A DNA stretch of 64,000 nucleotides from Sacculina carcini. Lineage: Eukaryota; Arthropoda; Thecostraca; Sacculinidae. Positions 1 through 9,731 of the stretch are shown here, in pieces. The stretch lies in assembly GCA_916048095.2 (NCBI GenBank), contig OU696595.1:5910795-5974794 (forward strand). Direction: 5' to 3'. Positions within the stretch are counted from its first letter, which is position 1. Each line of letters opens with the position of its first letter. A program made the translations under genes and the position numbers. The notes beneath the pieces are model-generated. The model saw only the letters and a program-made list of their open reading frames with translations, searched no databases and was not told the DNA's origin.

Positions 1-227
1 TAATTTCAAATTAGGCAAATTCGTAGTAACAGTCATATTTGACTGTATTTCGCAACACTTGTACGGCTGATAATACACTAGCGAGCCAAGTTTGCGAAGT
101 ATTCGGGGCAATGTTTCCAAGTTCCTCAAAAACCGTGATAAATTTCTACCAATTCGATTATTAGTTGTATTTGCGCCATTATAAACCCTGTTTCAGCGAT
201 ATATTCTCGTATATTAACTAGCGGCTT
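1..227. other. unique left flank of the duplicated segment
   Basis: This AT-rich sequence has no counterpart upstream of copy 2. No ORF, RNA gene or repeat can be supported. Homology with copy 2 starts at GGGCCTAATTATTTCAG at 228. Confidence 0.5.
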
Positions 228-294
228 GGGCCTAATTATTTCAGTAAAGACAGTTTACTTATCCCGCGTGATTTGATTGAGCAATTATGAACTA

Positions 295-322
295 CTAGCA
301 TTAAAACCCGCCCGTTGTGAAA
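295..322 (-). mobile_element. 28-bp Helitron-like 3'-end stub, copy 1 only
   Basis: The stub begins CTAGCATTAAAACCCGCCCG, the same terminus that opens the Helitron-like elements at 4690 and 12260. It is flanked by the 8-bp direct repeat ATGAACTA (287-294 and 323-330). Copy 2 has a single ATGAACTA at 38690-38697 and no stub, so this is either a tiny insertion in copy 1 or a precise loss in copy 2. Confidence 0.6.
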
Positions 323-548
323 ATGAACTATGTGAAAATATAATATCACATATACTGTGCTATTACTTTTGATTTTCCGTAGAATACTTTGTAAAATTAC
401 AATATTATTTGCGTGTAATGCGGTAATTTATTATTTTCAAGCTAATTGTAATTACAGTTTTGTAATATTAATTGTTTAAATAATAGAAAGTGAGATTTAA
501 TAAAGAAAAATGTCATTCAGTTGAAAAAGTGGCACTGTTCTTGAGATT

Positions 549-652
549 AGTATTAATGATCAGTATTAATGATCAGTATTAATGATCAGTATTAATGATT
601 AGTATTAATGATCAGTATTAATGATCAGTATTAATGATCAGTATTAATGATC
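549..652. repeat. 13-bp minisatellite, 8 units
   Basis: Eight tandem copies of AGTATTAATGATC lie head to tail, one of them ending in T. Copy 2 also has eight units at 38916-39019, so this array has not changed in number since the duplication. Confidence 0.95.
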
Positions 653-1298
653 TTAATACGCTCCTGCTTGCACTGCTTGTTTAAACATTTCTGCATGCAT
701 CATAGTTGCAGCGATTCCTCGCTTGTTACTCTGATTGCGTGATTGATGATGCCAGCTAGCGTGCAACAATGTCTGTTGTGAATCATGTGCAAGCGAACCC
801 ACAACACTTGCAGAATGTCAGTGCGGTTTCAACAATGCGTACAGTGACTCGTATTCAGCCATGTGTCCTCTGCACTCAGAGCAATGCGATTTGGCCTGGG
901 TGAGTAATGATAATACTGAACTCAACATAATACTGACACGTTGACACATTGAAACATTGTCCTCTTTTTGGTCTGTATTGATTCCGATTTTCTTCAACAC
1001 TATGGATGTTAAGGCCAACGAAATCATTGATACGTGTGTAGTAATTGTATTGAGGCATCATGTGTAGTAATTATAATAAGGCATCATGTGTAGTGCCTAT
1101 TATAATGAGGCCTAAATGTGTAGCGCTTATTCACTGAGATTTATTCTATCTATTTTCAATTACTCTCAACAAATATGTGAAATTGTATTTGCAAAATCCA
1201 ATTACATTATGTTTTGACAAATAATTATTCATTATTTATTTTAGTTACCCAACACTCACACTTTTATCCGTATGTATTTACCGTAAATGTTCTACATA
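653..1298. other. non-coding, no supported gene
   Basis: The stretch holds AT-rich sequence with a short direct repeat around GGCATCATGTGTAGT at about 1050-1100. Short ORFs on the minus strand look like chance: they have no recognisable domain and overlap in two frames. Confidence 0.5.
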
Positions 1299-1358
1299 TC
1301 CGACAGGCTCTATTAATCCGGCAGGCTCTATTAATCCGGCAGGCTCTTATAATCCGGC
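1299..1358. repeat. 17-18-bp tandem repeat
   Basis: About three units of AATCCGGCAGGCTCTATT lie in tandem. Copy 2 has more units at 39667-39761, followed by about 290 bp that copy 1 lacks. Confidence 0.8.
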
Positions 1359-1391
1359 ACCATACGCAGGGGGGTCGAAAAATAATCCGTC

Positions 1392-1643
1392 ATGTCGGAT
1401 AAAAAGAGCATTCACGGTATGTTGTGTGTGTGTTTGTGTTTGCGTAGCTTAATGTATACACATGCGTTGTTTGTGATACGGCAGGTGATTCTTACCGCAC
1501 TGGTTTTATTTCTGGTCATTGGTGTGTTAATCTGGATCATTGCTATTGATGTCATTCCATTATTCAACAAGTCAGAGTTGAATACGACTGACATTGAGAT
1601 GTCATACGAGTCGACTACGACTGAAGGGTTGTCTTATTGGTAA
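1392..1643 (+). CDS. small hydrophobic ORF, possibly a terminal exon
   Basis: An 83-codon ATG-to-TAA frame has one clear hydrophobic segment (about residues 30-52, rich in I, L and V) followed by a polar tail rich in S, T and E. I recognise no family. A TG-rich tract ending in TAG at about 1447 resembles a splice acceptor, so this could be the last exon of a membrane protein. In copy 2 the same frame has TAA four codons after the corresponding ATG and resumes from an ATG at 40078; the hydrophobic part and the C-terminal frame are retained. It may equally be a chance ORF. Confidence 0.25.
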   Translation: MSDKKSIHGMLCVCLCLRSLMYTHALFVIRQVILTALVLFLVIGVLIWIIAIDVIPLFNKSELNTTDIEMSYESTTTEGLSYW

Positions 1644-3344
1644 ATGTGAGTGGTCTAATGGGACTATTAGCTGCATGGGATTTATTGATGTGAGTGGTCT
1701 AATGGGACTATTAGCTGCGTTTCCAAACTCAACCATCAACTACAGCCGAGCAAATACAAGATTGAAATAAATCTGGTTAAGTGGAAATAGCTGGGCCTGC
1801 TTTTTGGGCGAAATGAAACAAAAATCAAATTTTCCATTCCACGCCTGAAATGTTTGTATTTTTGTATTTTCAAAATTCCATACTTGAAGATTAAAGTTTA
1901 AAAAGTTGAAGAACGTCGAGTAGCAGTGGTCAGACGAGAAGAAAGTGTGAAATTATCAGCTTCCCATTACATATTGCTTTGCATCGAGTCTCAAACAATG
2001 TTTCGAGTTAATAACAATATTGCAATATTTATATTCTAGCGTTCAGAAGCTCATACTGATTATGAGCTCATAGAAGCTCATACAGATGGCTAACTTGCGC
2101 ATAATCTCACATTATTTCTAAACAAGCAGTACCACTTGAAACAGTTGCAAAAATACAAAATCATCATACAATTGAATTGGGGAAATGTTGGTCTGAATTT
2201 TGAGTGAGGAAATCAGCGAGGTGTAATCTGGAGCAATTACAATTTGTAGTTCTTGTATATATCTAACTCATCATGTCACTGTATAAATGTGTTTGTGTTT
2301 GTGTGTGTGTGTGTGTGCGACAGTAATGAACACGTTGGCTGAACTGCAATATATTCATGGACACAATACGAGAGTAACTGCTGACAATGGTACACTCGTT
2401 CATACACCCCACTCTAGCACACGGACATACATACACGCTTACACAAGGATCATGTGTCACGAGCTTCACCGCGTGTAACCATGAACGTTCACACAGTTAC
2501 ACACCAACATACATACACGCTCACACAATGTTAACGCGACGCAAGGCTATCGTACATCAATGACTCACGCACGTGCAAACGTCATGGGCGTGCTGACACT
2601 ACATACATACTGGCGCTGTGTGAACAGTTGAACAGTGTGGCTTACTGGTGTGATGGATGCATTGTGAATATTATTCACAACTAATAGTACATGTCATACA
2701 ATGACATGCCAGTATATTGCGTTTGTTCTTTTTTGTGTTGTATTGTTTGTTGTTTTGCTTGTGTGTTGTATATATAGTATGGAAATACATGTGTTGTGTC
2801 TGCATTTCTGCGTACTTATAACCAAACACCGGATGTTTAGGCACTGAAATAACAGAAGCGCAAGTTAATGGGCTATTGCTCAGACTTTTATTGATGTTAT
2901 TTATCACTATGTTAGGCAAAATTTGCGGAGCGGTGCTAAAATGGATGCTCAATTATTTGATAACACTATACTAGTTGTTTGGCGTTGTTTTTGTTATGTG
3001 ACGAAAAATTACGAAAGGTCGGAAGTCCTGGAATATTTTAATCTAATTATGTGAGTTTTAGACTGTAGATTATATGCATTTTAAGCATGTATTCATTAAC
3101 ATAATATTGGGTAGTAACTCTTAGGTAGCCGAAATACTAACGGTAGGTGTCACTGTAGAGTGCGTATGCTTCGAGGCGCAAAAATTTTCCAGTGATAATT
3201 CACATTTTGTTTTTCACTAAAAACGGCATGAAGTCTACCAAGCCTAACCGGTAGCCACGCACGGTGCGTTAGACGCTAGCTACCTGTTTAATGCAAACTC
3301 GAGCAGTGTGTTTAAAACCACTGCAATTTCGCTATGATGAAAAG
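1644..3344. other. non-coding stretch with GT/CA-rich tracts
   Basis: The block holds a 44-bp tandem duplication at 1644-1718 (present once in copy 2), a short GT run at 2297-2317, and CACA-rich sequence at 2400-2530. No protein-coding gene or RNA gene is supported. Both strands have only short ORFs of low-complexity composition. Confidence 0.5.
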
Positions 3345-3477
3345 TGAACATATTGGCCACAAACCGCAGTCGAACTCATCGCACTTGGTACGCCTTTGAC
3401 ACTACGCTGGCCGAAGTGAACATATTGCCCTATTGCAGAGTATGGGAGTACTCAGGAATTTGTGGCTAATATGTTCA
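3345..3477. mobile_element. MITE-like 133-bp inverted-repeat element
   Basis: The left end TGAACATATTGGCCACAAA is matched in inverted orientation by 3459-3477 with one mismatch, giving 19-bp terminal inverted repeats around about 95 bp. A third, partial copy of the motif (GTGAACATATTGCC) lies inside at about 3416. No clear target duplication is visible. It directly abuts the 5' truncation point of the following RT fragment, so it may instead be a structured leader of that element. Confidence 0.4.
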
Positions 3478-3484
3478 TAGGGAA

Positions 3485-4663
3485 ATGCGTTCTTGTGTCA
3501 CCAATCTGGCCGCGTTGGTGAGCTTTGCCGGAGACGCAATCGACGCGAAAACTCAGCTGGACGTTCTATACACGGACTTCTCGTCGGCATTCCAGAGTGT
3601 TGAGCATCGTATGCTGCTCCACAAGCTATCCGAAGCGTATGACGTCAAAGGCTCGCTACATGATTTACTGAGATCCTATCTCACGGGACGCCGGCAACGA
3701 GTGCTGGTGAACGGAGTGTCATCACCGTGGTCGCAGGTAACCAGCGCAGTGCCGGAGGGGTCTGTTCTAAGCCCCCTCCTCTTCATCATCTACGTGAACG
3801 ATTTGGCTGAGAAATTGGACACCTCAGCACTGCTATACGCAGATGACGTGAAGCTTTTCCGGACGGTCAAGGCGAGCAACGACTGTGAGAGTCTGCAAGA
3901 GCGGCTCAACACTCTGTGTGAGTGGTGTGAAATGTGGGGTCTTAAACTGAACCCTGCAAAATGCTCACACTTGTGTATCACGCTGAAAAAGAAGCCAGTT
4001 GAGTTCACCTACACGATAGGCTGCGACACAGTGCAAAAGGTGACCACTACACGTGACCTGGGGGTCGTCATTGACTCCAAGCTCACCTTTGCACAACACA
4101 TTGATGACGTCGCTCGCAGAGCCAATCGCTCACTTGGTGTGCTCACCAGGTGCATGCAAGGTCTACCACGGAACTTCGACTCTCGAAGCCTGATTGCCGC
4201 CTATTGTTCGAATGTGCGGTCGACCATCGAGTACGCCAGTGTGATTTGGGCAGGCGCAGCACCAACGCACACACAGAGGCTGCAGCTGATACAGAACAGA
4301 TTCCTCCGCACACTCAAGTACCTGCAGGCCAATCGAACCGAGATGAATCACACCGAACTCCACTCAATGTACGGCCTCCAACCACTTGACATCCGCAGGC
4401 GATGGCTCGACGTCGCGTTTCATAATTCTTTAATGAAAAACAGACTCGACTCTCCGCACATGCTGTCACGAGTCGGATGGAGAGTACCAAGACCAGGTGT
4501 GCGCCCCCGGGACCCCCTGCAAATACCACTAACGCGCACTGTGGTCACTGGTAGAATATGGCACGCTCGCTTGCCTCTATACTACAACAAGCTAGTGAAT
4601 AATCAGCCCGGTATAGATATCCTTAATGTCAGTCGTTCTGCACTTCGCAAAGTCTGTTTATAA
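3485..4663 (+). CDS. non-LTR retrotransposon reverse transcriptase, 5'-truncated
   Basis: This 392-codon frame is the reverse transcriptase part of a LINE (Jockey/CR1-like group), which in a complete element copies its RNA at a nicked target. Visible motifs in order are a D-containing motif (YTDFSSAF, about residues 29-36), a GVPQG-like block degraded to AVPEGSVLSP (about 88-97), the catalytic YADD (118-121), a DLGVVID block, and the C-terminal region with VIWAGAAP and QLIQNRFLR. The endonuclease and ORF1 are absent and the ORF starts just before the first RT motif, so the insertion is 5' truncated. The frame is open to TAA, followed by a (TA)n tail at 4673-4689 into which a Helitron-like element is inserted. 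The copy-2 equivalent ends early at a TGA. Probably inactive. Confidence 0.85.
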   Translation: MRSCVTNLAALVSFAGDAIDAKTQLDVLYTDFSSAFQSVEHRMLLHKLSEAYDVKGSLHDLLRSYLTGRRQRVLVNGVSSPWSQVTSAVPEGSVLSPLLFIIYVNDLAEKLDTSALLYADDVKLFRTVKASNDCESLQERLNTLCEWCEMWGLKLNPAKCSHLCITLKKKPVEFTYTIGCDTVQKVTTTRDLGVVIDSKLTFAQHIDDVARRANRSLGVLTRCMQGLPRNFDSRSLIAAYCSNVRSTIEYASVIWAGAAPTHTQRLQLIQNRFLRTLKYLQANRTEMNHTELHSMYGLQPLDIRRRWLDVAFHNSLMKNRLDSPHMLSRVGWRVPRPGVRPRDPLQIPLTRTVVTGRIWHARLPLYYNKLVNNQPGIDILNVSRSALRKVCL

Positions 4664-4689
4664 TATTGACTTATATATATATATATATA

Positions 4690-5122
4690 CTAGCATTAAA
4701 ACCCGCCCGTTGTGCGGAGCAATTCATAAAAATATTGCAAATTAAAAAATAAATAAGGCAAACTCATAAAAACCTTAATAAATTGAAAAGTCTAAATCTC
4801 ATTATTTTTTATTTTATTTTTACAAAATATTTTCACTCAGCCCGCCTCATATTTAAACCCGCCCGACGTGCCGAATAATTCAGAACTCGAACACGATCCG
4901 TTCTGGATCTTGAAGTCAATTTAATTAGTTTTGTATATGAATTCATTCTACACGGTGAAATTGAACCTTTTATTGCTGCCCGCGGACATTTTTATTTCAT
5001 AAAAATGAGCCAGCGCTTCGTTTGCGTTTGAAGCCCCTGATCTATACTATTGAACCCGCGCAATTATGTCACCTCACGTTAACTCATATGATGTTAACTC
5101 ACGCACCCGGTATAATTATAGA
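4690..5122 (-). mobile_element. Helitron-like non-autonomous element with both ends
   Basis: Read on the minus strand, the element begins TCTATAATTATACCGGG and ends with a GC hairpin (CCGC/GCGG), about 10 nt, then CTAG. On the plus strand it sits between A (4689) and T (5123), as Helitrons do, with no target duplication. It carries a second internal copy of the terminal hairpin motif at about 4856-4890. It encodes nothing and no Rep/helicase is present in the window. The hairpin stem is short (4 bp), which leaves some doubt about the class. Copy 2 has the same 433 bp. Confidence 0.7.
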
Positions 5123-5156
5123 TATTATGTAAATGAATCACTTCATCGGGTACAAT

Positions 5157-5206
5157 CAATATATTTTAGCACGAACGTTTTCGCCTAACGGCTTCTTCAG
5201 ATACTG
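5157..5206 (-). ncRNA. degenerate hammerhead-ribozyme-like motif
   Basis: On the minus strand CTGAAGA is followed by a GCC-GTTA-GGC hairpin and GAAA, which is the CUGANGA / stem II / GAA core order of hammerhead ribozymes. CAGTAT upstream can pair with ATATTG downstream as stem I. Penelope-like elements are known to carry hammerhead motifs in their terminal repeats, and this lies just past the GIY-YIG ORF. An extra A beside stem II and a weak stem III suggest that it is not active. Confidence 0.35.
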
Positions 5207-5341
5207 AAATTCATTCAAATTAACGGCCAAATTGCACAATTATATAGCAGACAATATAAAAAACACATGCATCATAACAAGTGAGTAACTCTCGTAATTA
5301 AGCGCTGTAAAAAGGAGAATTAATTGCCAATTGCGTTATCT

Positions 5342-6600
5342 TTAGAATTGACATTTTAAATATATTCCCTTGCAGCCGTTGATGAGCGATCCATCATCAT
5401 GCTGCCGTATGTAGGCTGCTTCAGCGTACTTTCTTGTCGACTCATCTCTGATGCCACTGTGGATGATACACCAGCTGATTGATAATGGAGAGTTGGTGTG
5501 ATGCTCATTGTTGTGTTCGAACATCACACCGTTCAGTTTTGGGCTAATATGCTCCTGCACTCGTATTTTCACAGGTCGACAGATTTCACCTATGTAGAAT
5601 CTTCCACAGATCGTACAAGTTATCTTATAAATCACATTCTTCTGCCAACATTGTGACCTTTTCGTCGCACAGGAGCATGTAAAGCAACCGGACTCGCATG
5701 TCAGTCGCTCTTTGGGAGGTGCAAATATTCTTTTTAGTGGGCGACCCGGGTCAAAGAAAATCCGCACTTTGTGTGCGAGACCCGTTCTTCTGAGCAGTGA
5801 TTGACACTGTCGCTTGTTTGCCTCTCCCAAATATGGCAACATTACATAATATTTGCGTTCGTCTTCTTTTTCTTCTACATGTCCAGAATTGCCCGCATTC
5901 CTTAGTGCCCTATATCTTGTTTTTCCGATCACATTCATGGGATAGCCATTCACTTTCAGGCGATTTTCAACGGTTCTCAGCGATTTTCGTAGGTTCAGCT
6001 CATTGTTGGCTCTTCTTGACGCCCTCACAAACTCGCCGTATGCAATGGAACATTTTGCTGATGTTGAGCCGTAGGATTGCCATGGCGTTAACGACCCACT
6101 GTGTACAGTTTTCACATGTAATGTGGTGTAGAATTTGCGACCATCATGACTGATGAGGCAGTCGAGATATGGCAAGCTGCCGTCCTTTGGCGTTTCGATG
6201 GTAAATTGGATGTACGAGTTGATTGAGTTAACAATCCGCATCATATCATCAATGTTTACGTCATCGTACCACGCAATGAAAATATCGACAATGTACCGCT
6301 TATACTCCAGTGGCCATGGTAATTTTTCAATTATTTGGCGGTCCATGTAGTCGGCATAAATAATGTCCAGCTGCGGTGCCATAGAATCGCCCATTGAAAG
6401 GCCCTGTACTTGTGCATAGTGCATCTCACCTTGGACAATCACATCATTTGAAATGGCCAAATCAATGAGCACTACAACATCGTCCACATCCATCAAGGTG
6501 AATATTTAATCTCCATCCTTGTGCTGATGTAGAAAGTTTGTTACGACTTCCAGAAGCCCACATCGTTGTTGCTGGAGCTCCGAGGTATTGTGCCGTACAG
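5342..6600 (-). pseudogene. Penelope-like element: RT C-terminal half plus GIY-YIG endonuclease
   Basis: The open part (ATG at 6493 down to 5342, 383 codons) covers the end of a Penelope-type RT domain (GLSMGDSMAPQLDIIYADYMD), a Cys-rich block (CESGCFTCSC) and a C-terminal GIY-YIG endonuclease (VIYKITC...FYIG, a following R, and a conserved E in EAAYI). RT-like sequence continues upstream to about 6600 but is broken by TAA at about 6507 and a frameshift near 6540. The catalytic YVDD box reads YIVD (residues 67-70), so the first aspartate is lost. Both copies share these lesions, so the element died before the duplication. The region upstream is replaced by Helitron-like sequence. Confidence 0.85.
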
Positions 6601-6606
6601 GTTAAC

Positions 6607-7160
6607 TATATCCAATAACCCGCCCGTCGTGCTGGGCAATTCATAAAGTCAAACTCATATTCAATCCATAAAATAACCTGAATACAAATTAAAAAGCAAA
6701 AAATTTTACCTGTATATACGTTCACCAATAAAAAACTAAATCTGAATATTTTGTTTTAATTTTGACAAAATATTATCCCTAAATCCGGCTGATATTTGAA
6801 CCTGCCCGTCGTGCGGAATAATTCAGAACACAAACATAGGGGAATATCACAGGGTTATAAACTAAATTATATTTAAAATAGCGTATAGATCGCTCACTAC
6901 AAACTCGCAAATTTGGACACATTTCGTCAATAAACTTCGCATATTTCTGATTGAATTTTAAAGCTTAATATAATGAAACAATTGAGCTCGACATATACAA
7001 GAGATATACGCCTCATTTAAACCCACCCGACTTGCGGAATAATTCAGAACTCTAACACGATCCGTTCTGGATCTTAAAGTCAAATCCATTAGTTTTGTAT
7101 AAGAATTCATTGTATACGGTAAAATTGAACGTTTTATTGTCTATAGTGTTGTGAATATGT
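6607..7160 (-). mobile_element. Helitron-like fragments, truncated
   Basis: Copies of the CCCGCCCGTCGTGC hairpin motif occur at about 6620, 6805 and 7025, with the family's A/T-rich interior (GACAAAATAT before each second motif). There is no CTAG terminus and no 5' TC end, so these are internal or truncated pieces. Confidence 0.55.
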
Positions 7161-7420
7161 CTTACGCGTTTGTAAATATATTTGTTAGTGTGTCAAAAAA
7201 AACATGCACACACACAGGTACACTTAGTGAACTAAATGAAGCGAGTGTGAATAACACATATATGAGCACATACAATACACACTGCTAGTCATACTAAATG
7301 CGACACTCACACTCACACACACGCTCTCTCGCTCACAATAAACACTAACATATCAGTTACTCGTTCATCGAAAACATTTTCCGTGTTGAGTCCAGTATGT
7401 ACATGATTGAAAAATATATG
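7161..7420. other. CA-rich non-coding
   Basis: There are short ACACAC tracts at about 7205-7215 and 7300-7322. No gene is seen. Confidence 0.5.
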
Positions 7421-7933
7421 TTAGCCATTTATATTTGCTGAATTGTTTTTTATGCTTTTCAAAGTGTAAGTGAATAATTTAACAAATATCTGTCGTTTTG
7501 GCGTTCGTTGCAAGTGCGTTTTGGTCCAGTGCTCAACGGTCCGGTGAAACGAAAATGTTTGAAAGCCACTGATATAGTCGATTCCTTTGGATGTCTGACA
7601 CAAGTTGATATAACGGGGGTTTGGTAAATAGTTGGCATGCTTGATGGTCGGCATATACTGGATGAGGCGGATGTTGCACAACAATTTCCCGGATGTAACC
7701 AAATGAGCTTCGTTAAACTGGATTCCTAGGTAAAAATGGACTCGGCACCAACTGGTAGTATCCTGCAATTGTAAGTGTGTGCATGCGTGTCGAATTTTGA
7801 CGATGAGGAAAAACTGGAAACCAGCACAGGATGTGATATTTGTCGTTTTCATGTTAAAATCATGGGAAATACAAATACCATGGAAAATTTGAACCGATAA
7901 ACCAAGGTGGACATCGTGTATATTCCAGTACAT
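7421..7933 (-). CDS. unrecognised 170-codon ORF
   Basis: The frame runs from ATG at 7933 to TAA at 7421. I recognise no family on this strand. The residue mix (many H, Q, T, I) and the absence of a domain pattern suggest that it may be a chance or antisense frame; the plus-strand frame opposite it has several stops. It is kept open in copy 2 with one residue change (D to G), which means little given how similar the copies are. It lies in an AT-rich island between Helitron-like blocks, with no visible promoter or poly(A) signal. Confidence 0.2.
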   Translation of the reverse strand: MYWNIHDVHLGLSVQIFHGICISHDFNMKTTNITSCAGFQFFLIVKIRHACTHLQLQDTTSWCRVHFYLGIQFNEAHLVTSGKLLCNIRLIQYMPTIKHANYLPNPRYINLCQTSKGIDYISGFQTFSFHRTVEHWTKTHLQRTPKRQIFVKLFTYTLKSIKNNSANING

Positions 7934-8194
7934 GCTAATTTGTAAAATAAAAACTAATTATCCTCCAAATCAGATCAGAAACCTTTATGCGGTGCAGCTC
8001 AATTTCGTGTTGTGCATGCTGTATATCCAGTTTTGTGCTTATGAGCTGAATGTATGGTCACCTCAGGTCATCACAGGCGACTGTTGACATTGGCTATGAG
8101 CGCTACCACTCCTACACTGATGTCTGACTCCTACACAGATACGAAACAATGAAAACTACACTAACTACAATGGCAAACTATTTTGTAAAAATAA
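7934..8194. other. non-coding, nothing recognised
   Basis: Ordinary AT-rich sequence lies between the ORF and the next Helitron-like block. No repeat or motif stands out. Confidence 0.4.
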
Positions 8195-8684
8195 TATAGA
8201 AATATAAATTTTTTATTTTTCATGGGTTTACCCTTTTATTTTTTAATTCATATTCCTTTTATGTTATGAATTGAATACAAATTTCTTAGTATGAATTGTT
8301 CCGCACGACGGGCGGGTTTACATGCTAGAACTTTCATTGTTTGTTACGTGTTTGTGTTCTGATTTATTCCGCACGACGGGCAGGTTCAAATATGAGGCGG
8401 ATTGAGGGATCATATTTTGTCAAAATAAAAATAAAAATATCCACATCTTTTAGTTATCTTACATCTTATGAGTTTTTTATTGGTGAACGTATATACAGGT
8501 AAAAAATTTTGCTTATTAACTTGCACTCAGTTTATTTAGCTTATTTTGCATATTTTGCTTGTTTTGCTTAATTTGCTTATTTTGCTTTATATTGCTTTAT
8601 TTTGCTTATTAATTTGCTCTTCTTCTTCGTCGGATGAGGCGGATGAGGCATAACCCGCCAATATCCAATAACCCGCCCGTCAAT
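8195..8684 (+). mobile_element. Helitron-like 3' ends in plus orientation
   Basis: CCGCACGACGGGCGG at 8301-8315 is followed by GTTTACATG and CTAG (8325-8328), the family's 3' terminus read on the plus strand. A second hairpin copy follows at about 8375. Neighbouring elements from 8685 on are in the opposite orientation, so 8325-8685 is a junction of inverted elements. A TTTGCTTA-like simple repeat fills 8510-8610. Confidence 0.55.
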
Positions 8685-9149
8685 CTAGCATTTAAACCCG
8701 CCCGTTGTGCGGAACAATTCAAAAAGTTAAATTCATATTTAATTACTAAACATATTGCAAATTAAAATAGATTAAAGTAAATCCATAGAAATCCTAATCA
8801 ATTGAAAAGTCTAAATTTAATTATTTTTTATTGTTATTTTGACAAAATACTATCCCTCATCCCGCCTCATATTCAAACCTGCCCGTCGTGCTGAATAATT
8901 CAGAACTCGAACACGATCCGTTCTGGACCTTGATGTCAAATCCGTTAGTTTTGTATATGAACTCGTTTTACACGGTAAAATTAAACGTTCTATTGTCTAC
9001 AGTTGATGCCCCCGGGACATTATTATCTCATACACATGATCCATCGCTTCGTTTACTTTTGAAGCCCCTGATCTATACCATTGAGCCGGCGCAGTTAGGT
9101 CACCTCATATTCAAGCATACACACACAGACAGACAGAGGATCTCTTTTA

Positions 9150-9199
<50 letters not shown>
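8685..9199 (-). mobile_element. Helitron-like element with (TA)n at the 5' end
   Basis: It opens with CTAGCATTTAAACCCGCCCG and closes with an ACAGACAG tract, GAGGATCTCTTTTATAT, a (TA)n run (about 9157-9196) and GA before T9200. In copy 2 the TA run is longer and the final GA is lost. Confidence 0.65.
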
Positions 9200-9445
9200 T
9201 TTGAACCCGCTCGTCGTGCGGAACAATTAATAAAGTAAAATTCATATTCAATCCATAAAATAAACTGAATACAAATAAAAAAGCAAAAAACTTAACCTGT
9301 ATATACGTTCACCAATAAATACTCAAAATGTGAATATTTTAAATTTAAATTTGACAAAATATTATCCCTCAATCCGCCTCATATTTGAACCTGCCCGTCG
9401 TGCGGAATAATTCAGAACACAAACACATAACAGACAATGAAAATT
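9200..9445 (-). mobile_element. Helitron-like element abutting its neighbour, 3' terminus degraded
   Basis: It starts directly after the 5' end of the previous element with GAACCCGCTCGTCGTGCGG but lacks CTAG. A second internal hairpin motif lies at about 9393. It is part of a head-to-tail run. Confidence 0.5.
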
Positions 9446-9731
9446 CTAGCATATAAACCGGCCCGTCGTGCGGAACAATCCATACCATTAAATTTGTATT
9501 CAATTTATAAGCGAAAATAAACATGAATTAATAAAGAAAAGAGTAAACCCATAAAAAGTCTAAATTTCTATATTTTTATATTATTTTGACAAAATAGTAT
9601 GCCTAAACCGCCTCATATTTAAACCTGCCCGTCGTGCTGAATAATTCAGAACTCTGACACAAAACAATGAAAAATGACTAATTTTTTTATCATAATGTTT
9701 TCAAAATATATTTATAACTCAACATCACCGT
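9446..9731 (-). mobile_element. Helitron-like element, head to tail
   Basis: CTAG at 9446 is followed by CATATAAACCGGCCCGTCGT and a second hairpin motif at about 9624. The next CTAG is at 9732. No 5' TC end is visible, so it is probably truncated there. Confidence 0.5.

Noticed and set aside
11-16. TTAGGC, a nematode-type telomere hexamer
   Set aside because: It occurs as a single copy only, with no tandem array anywhere at the window edge.
5797-6153. Plus-strand ORFs of 118 and 65 codons over the Penelope-like region
   Set aside because: These are shadows of the minus-strand GIY-YIG/RT frame, which has clear domain motifs.
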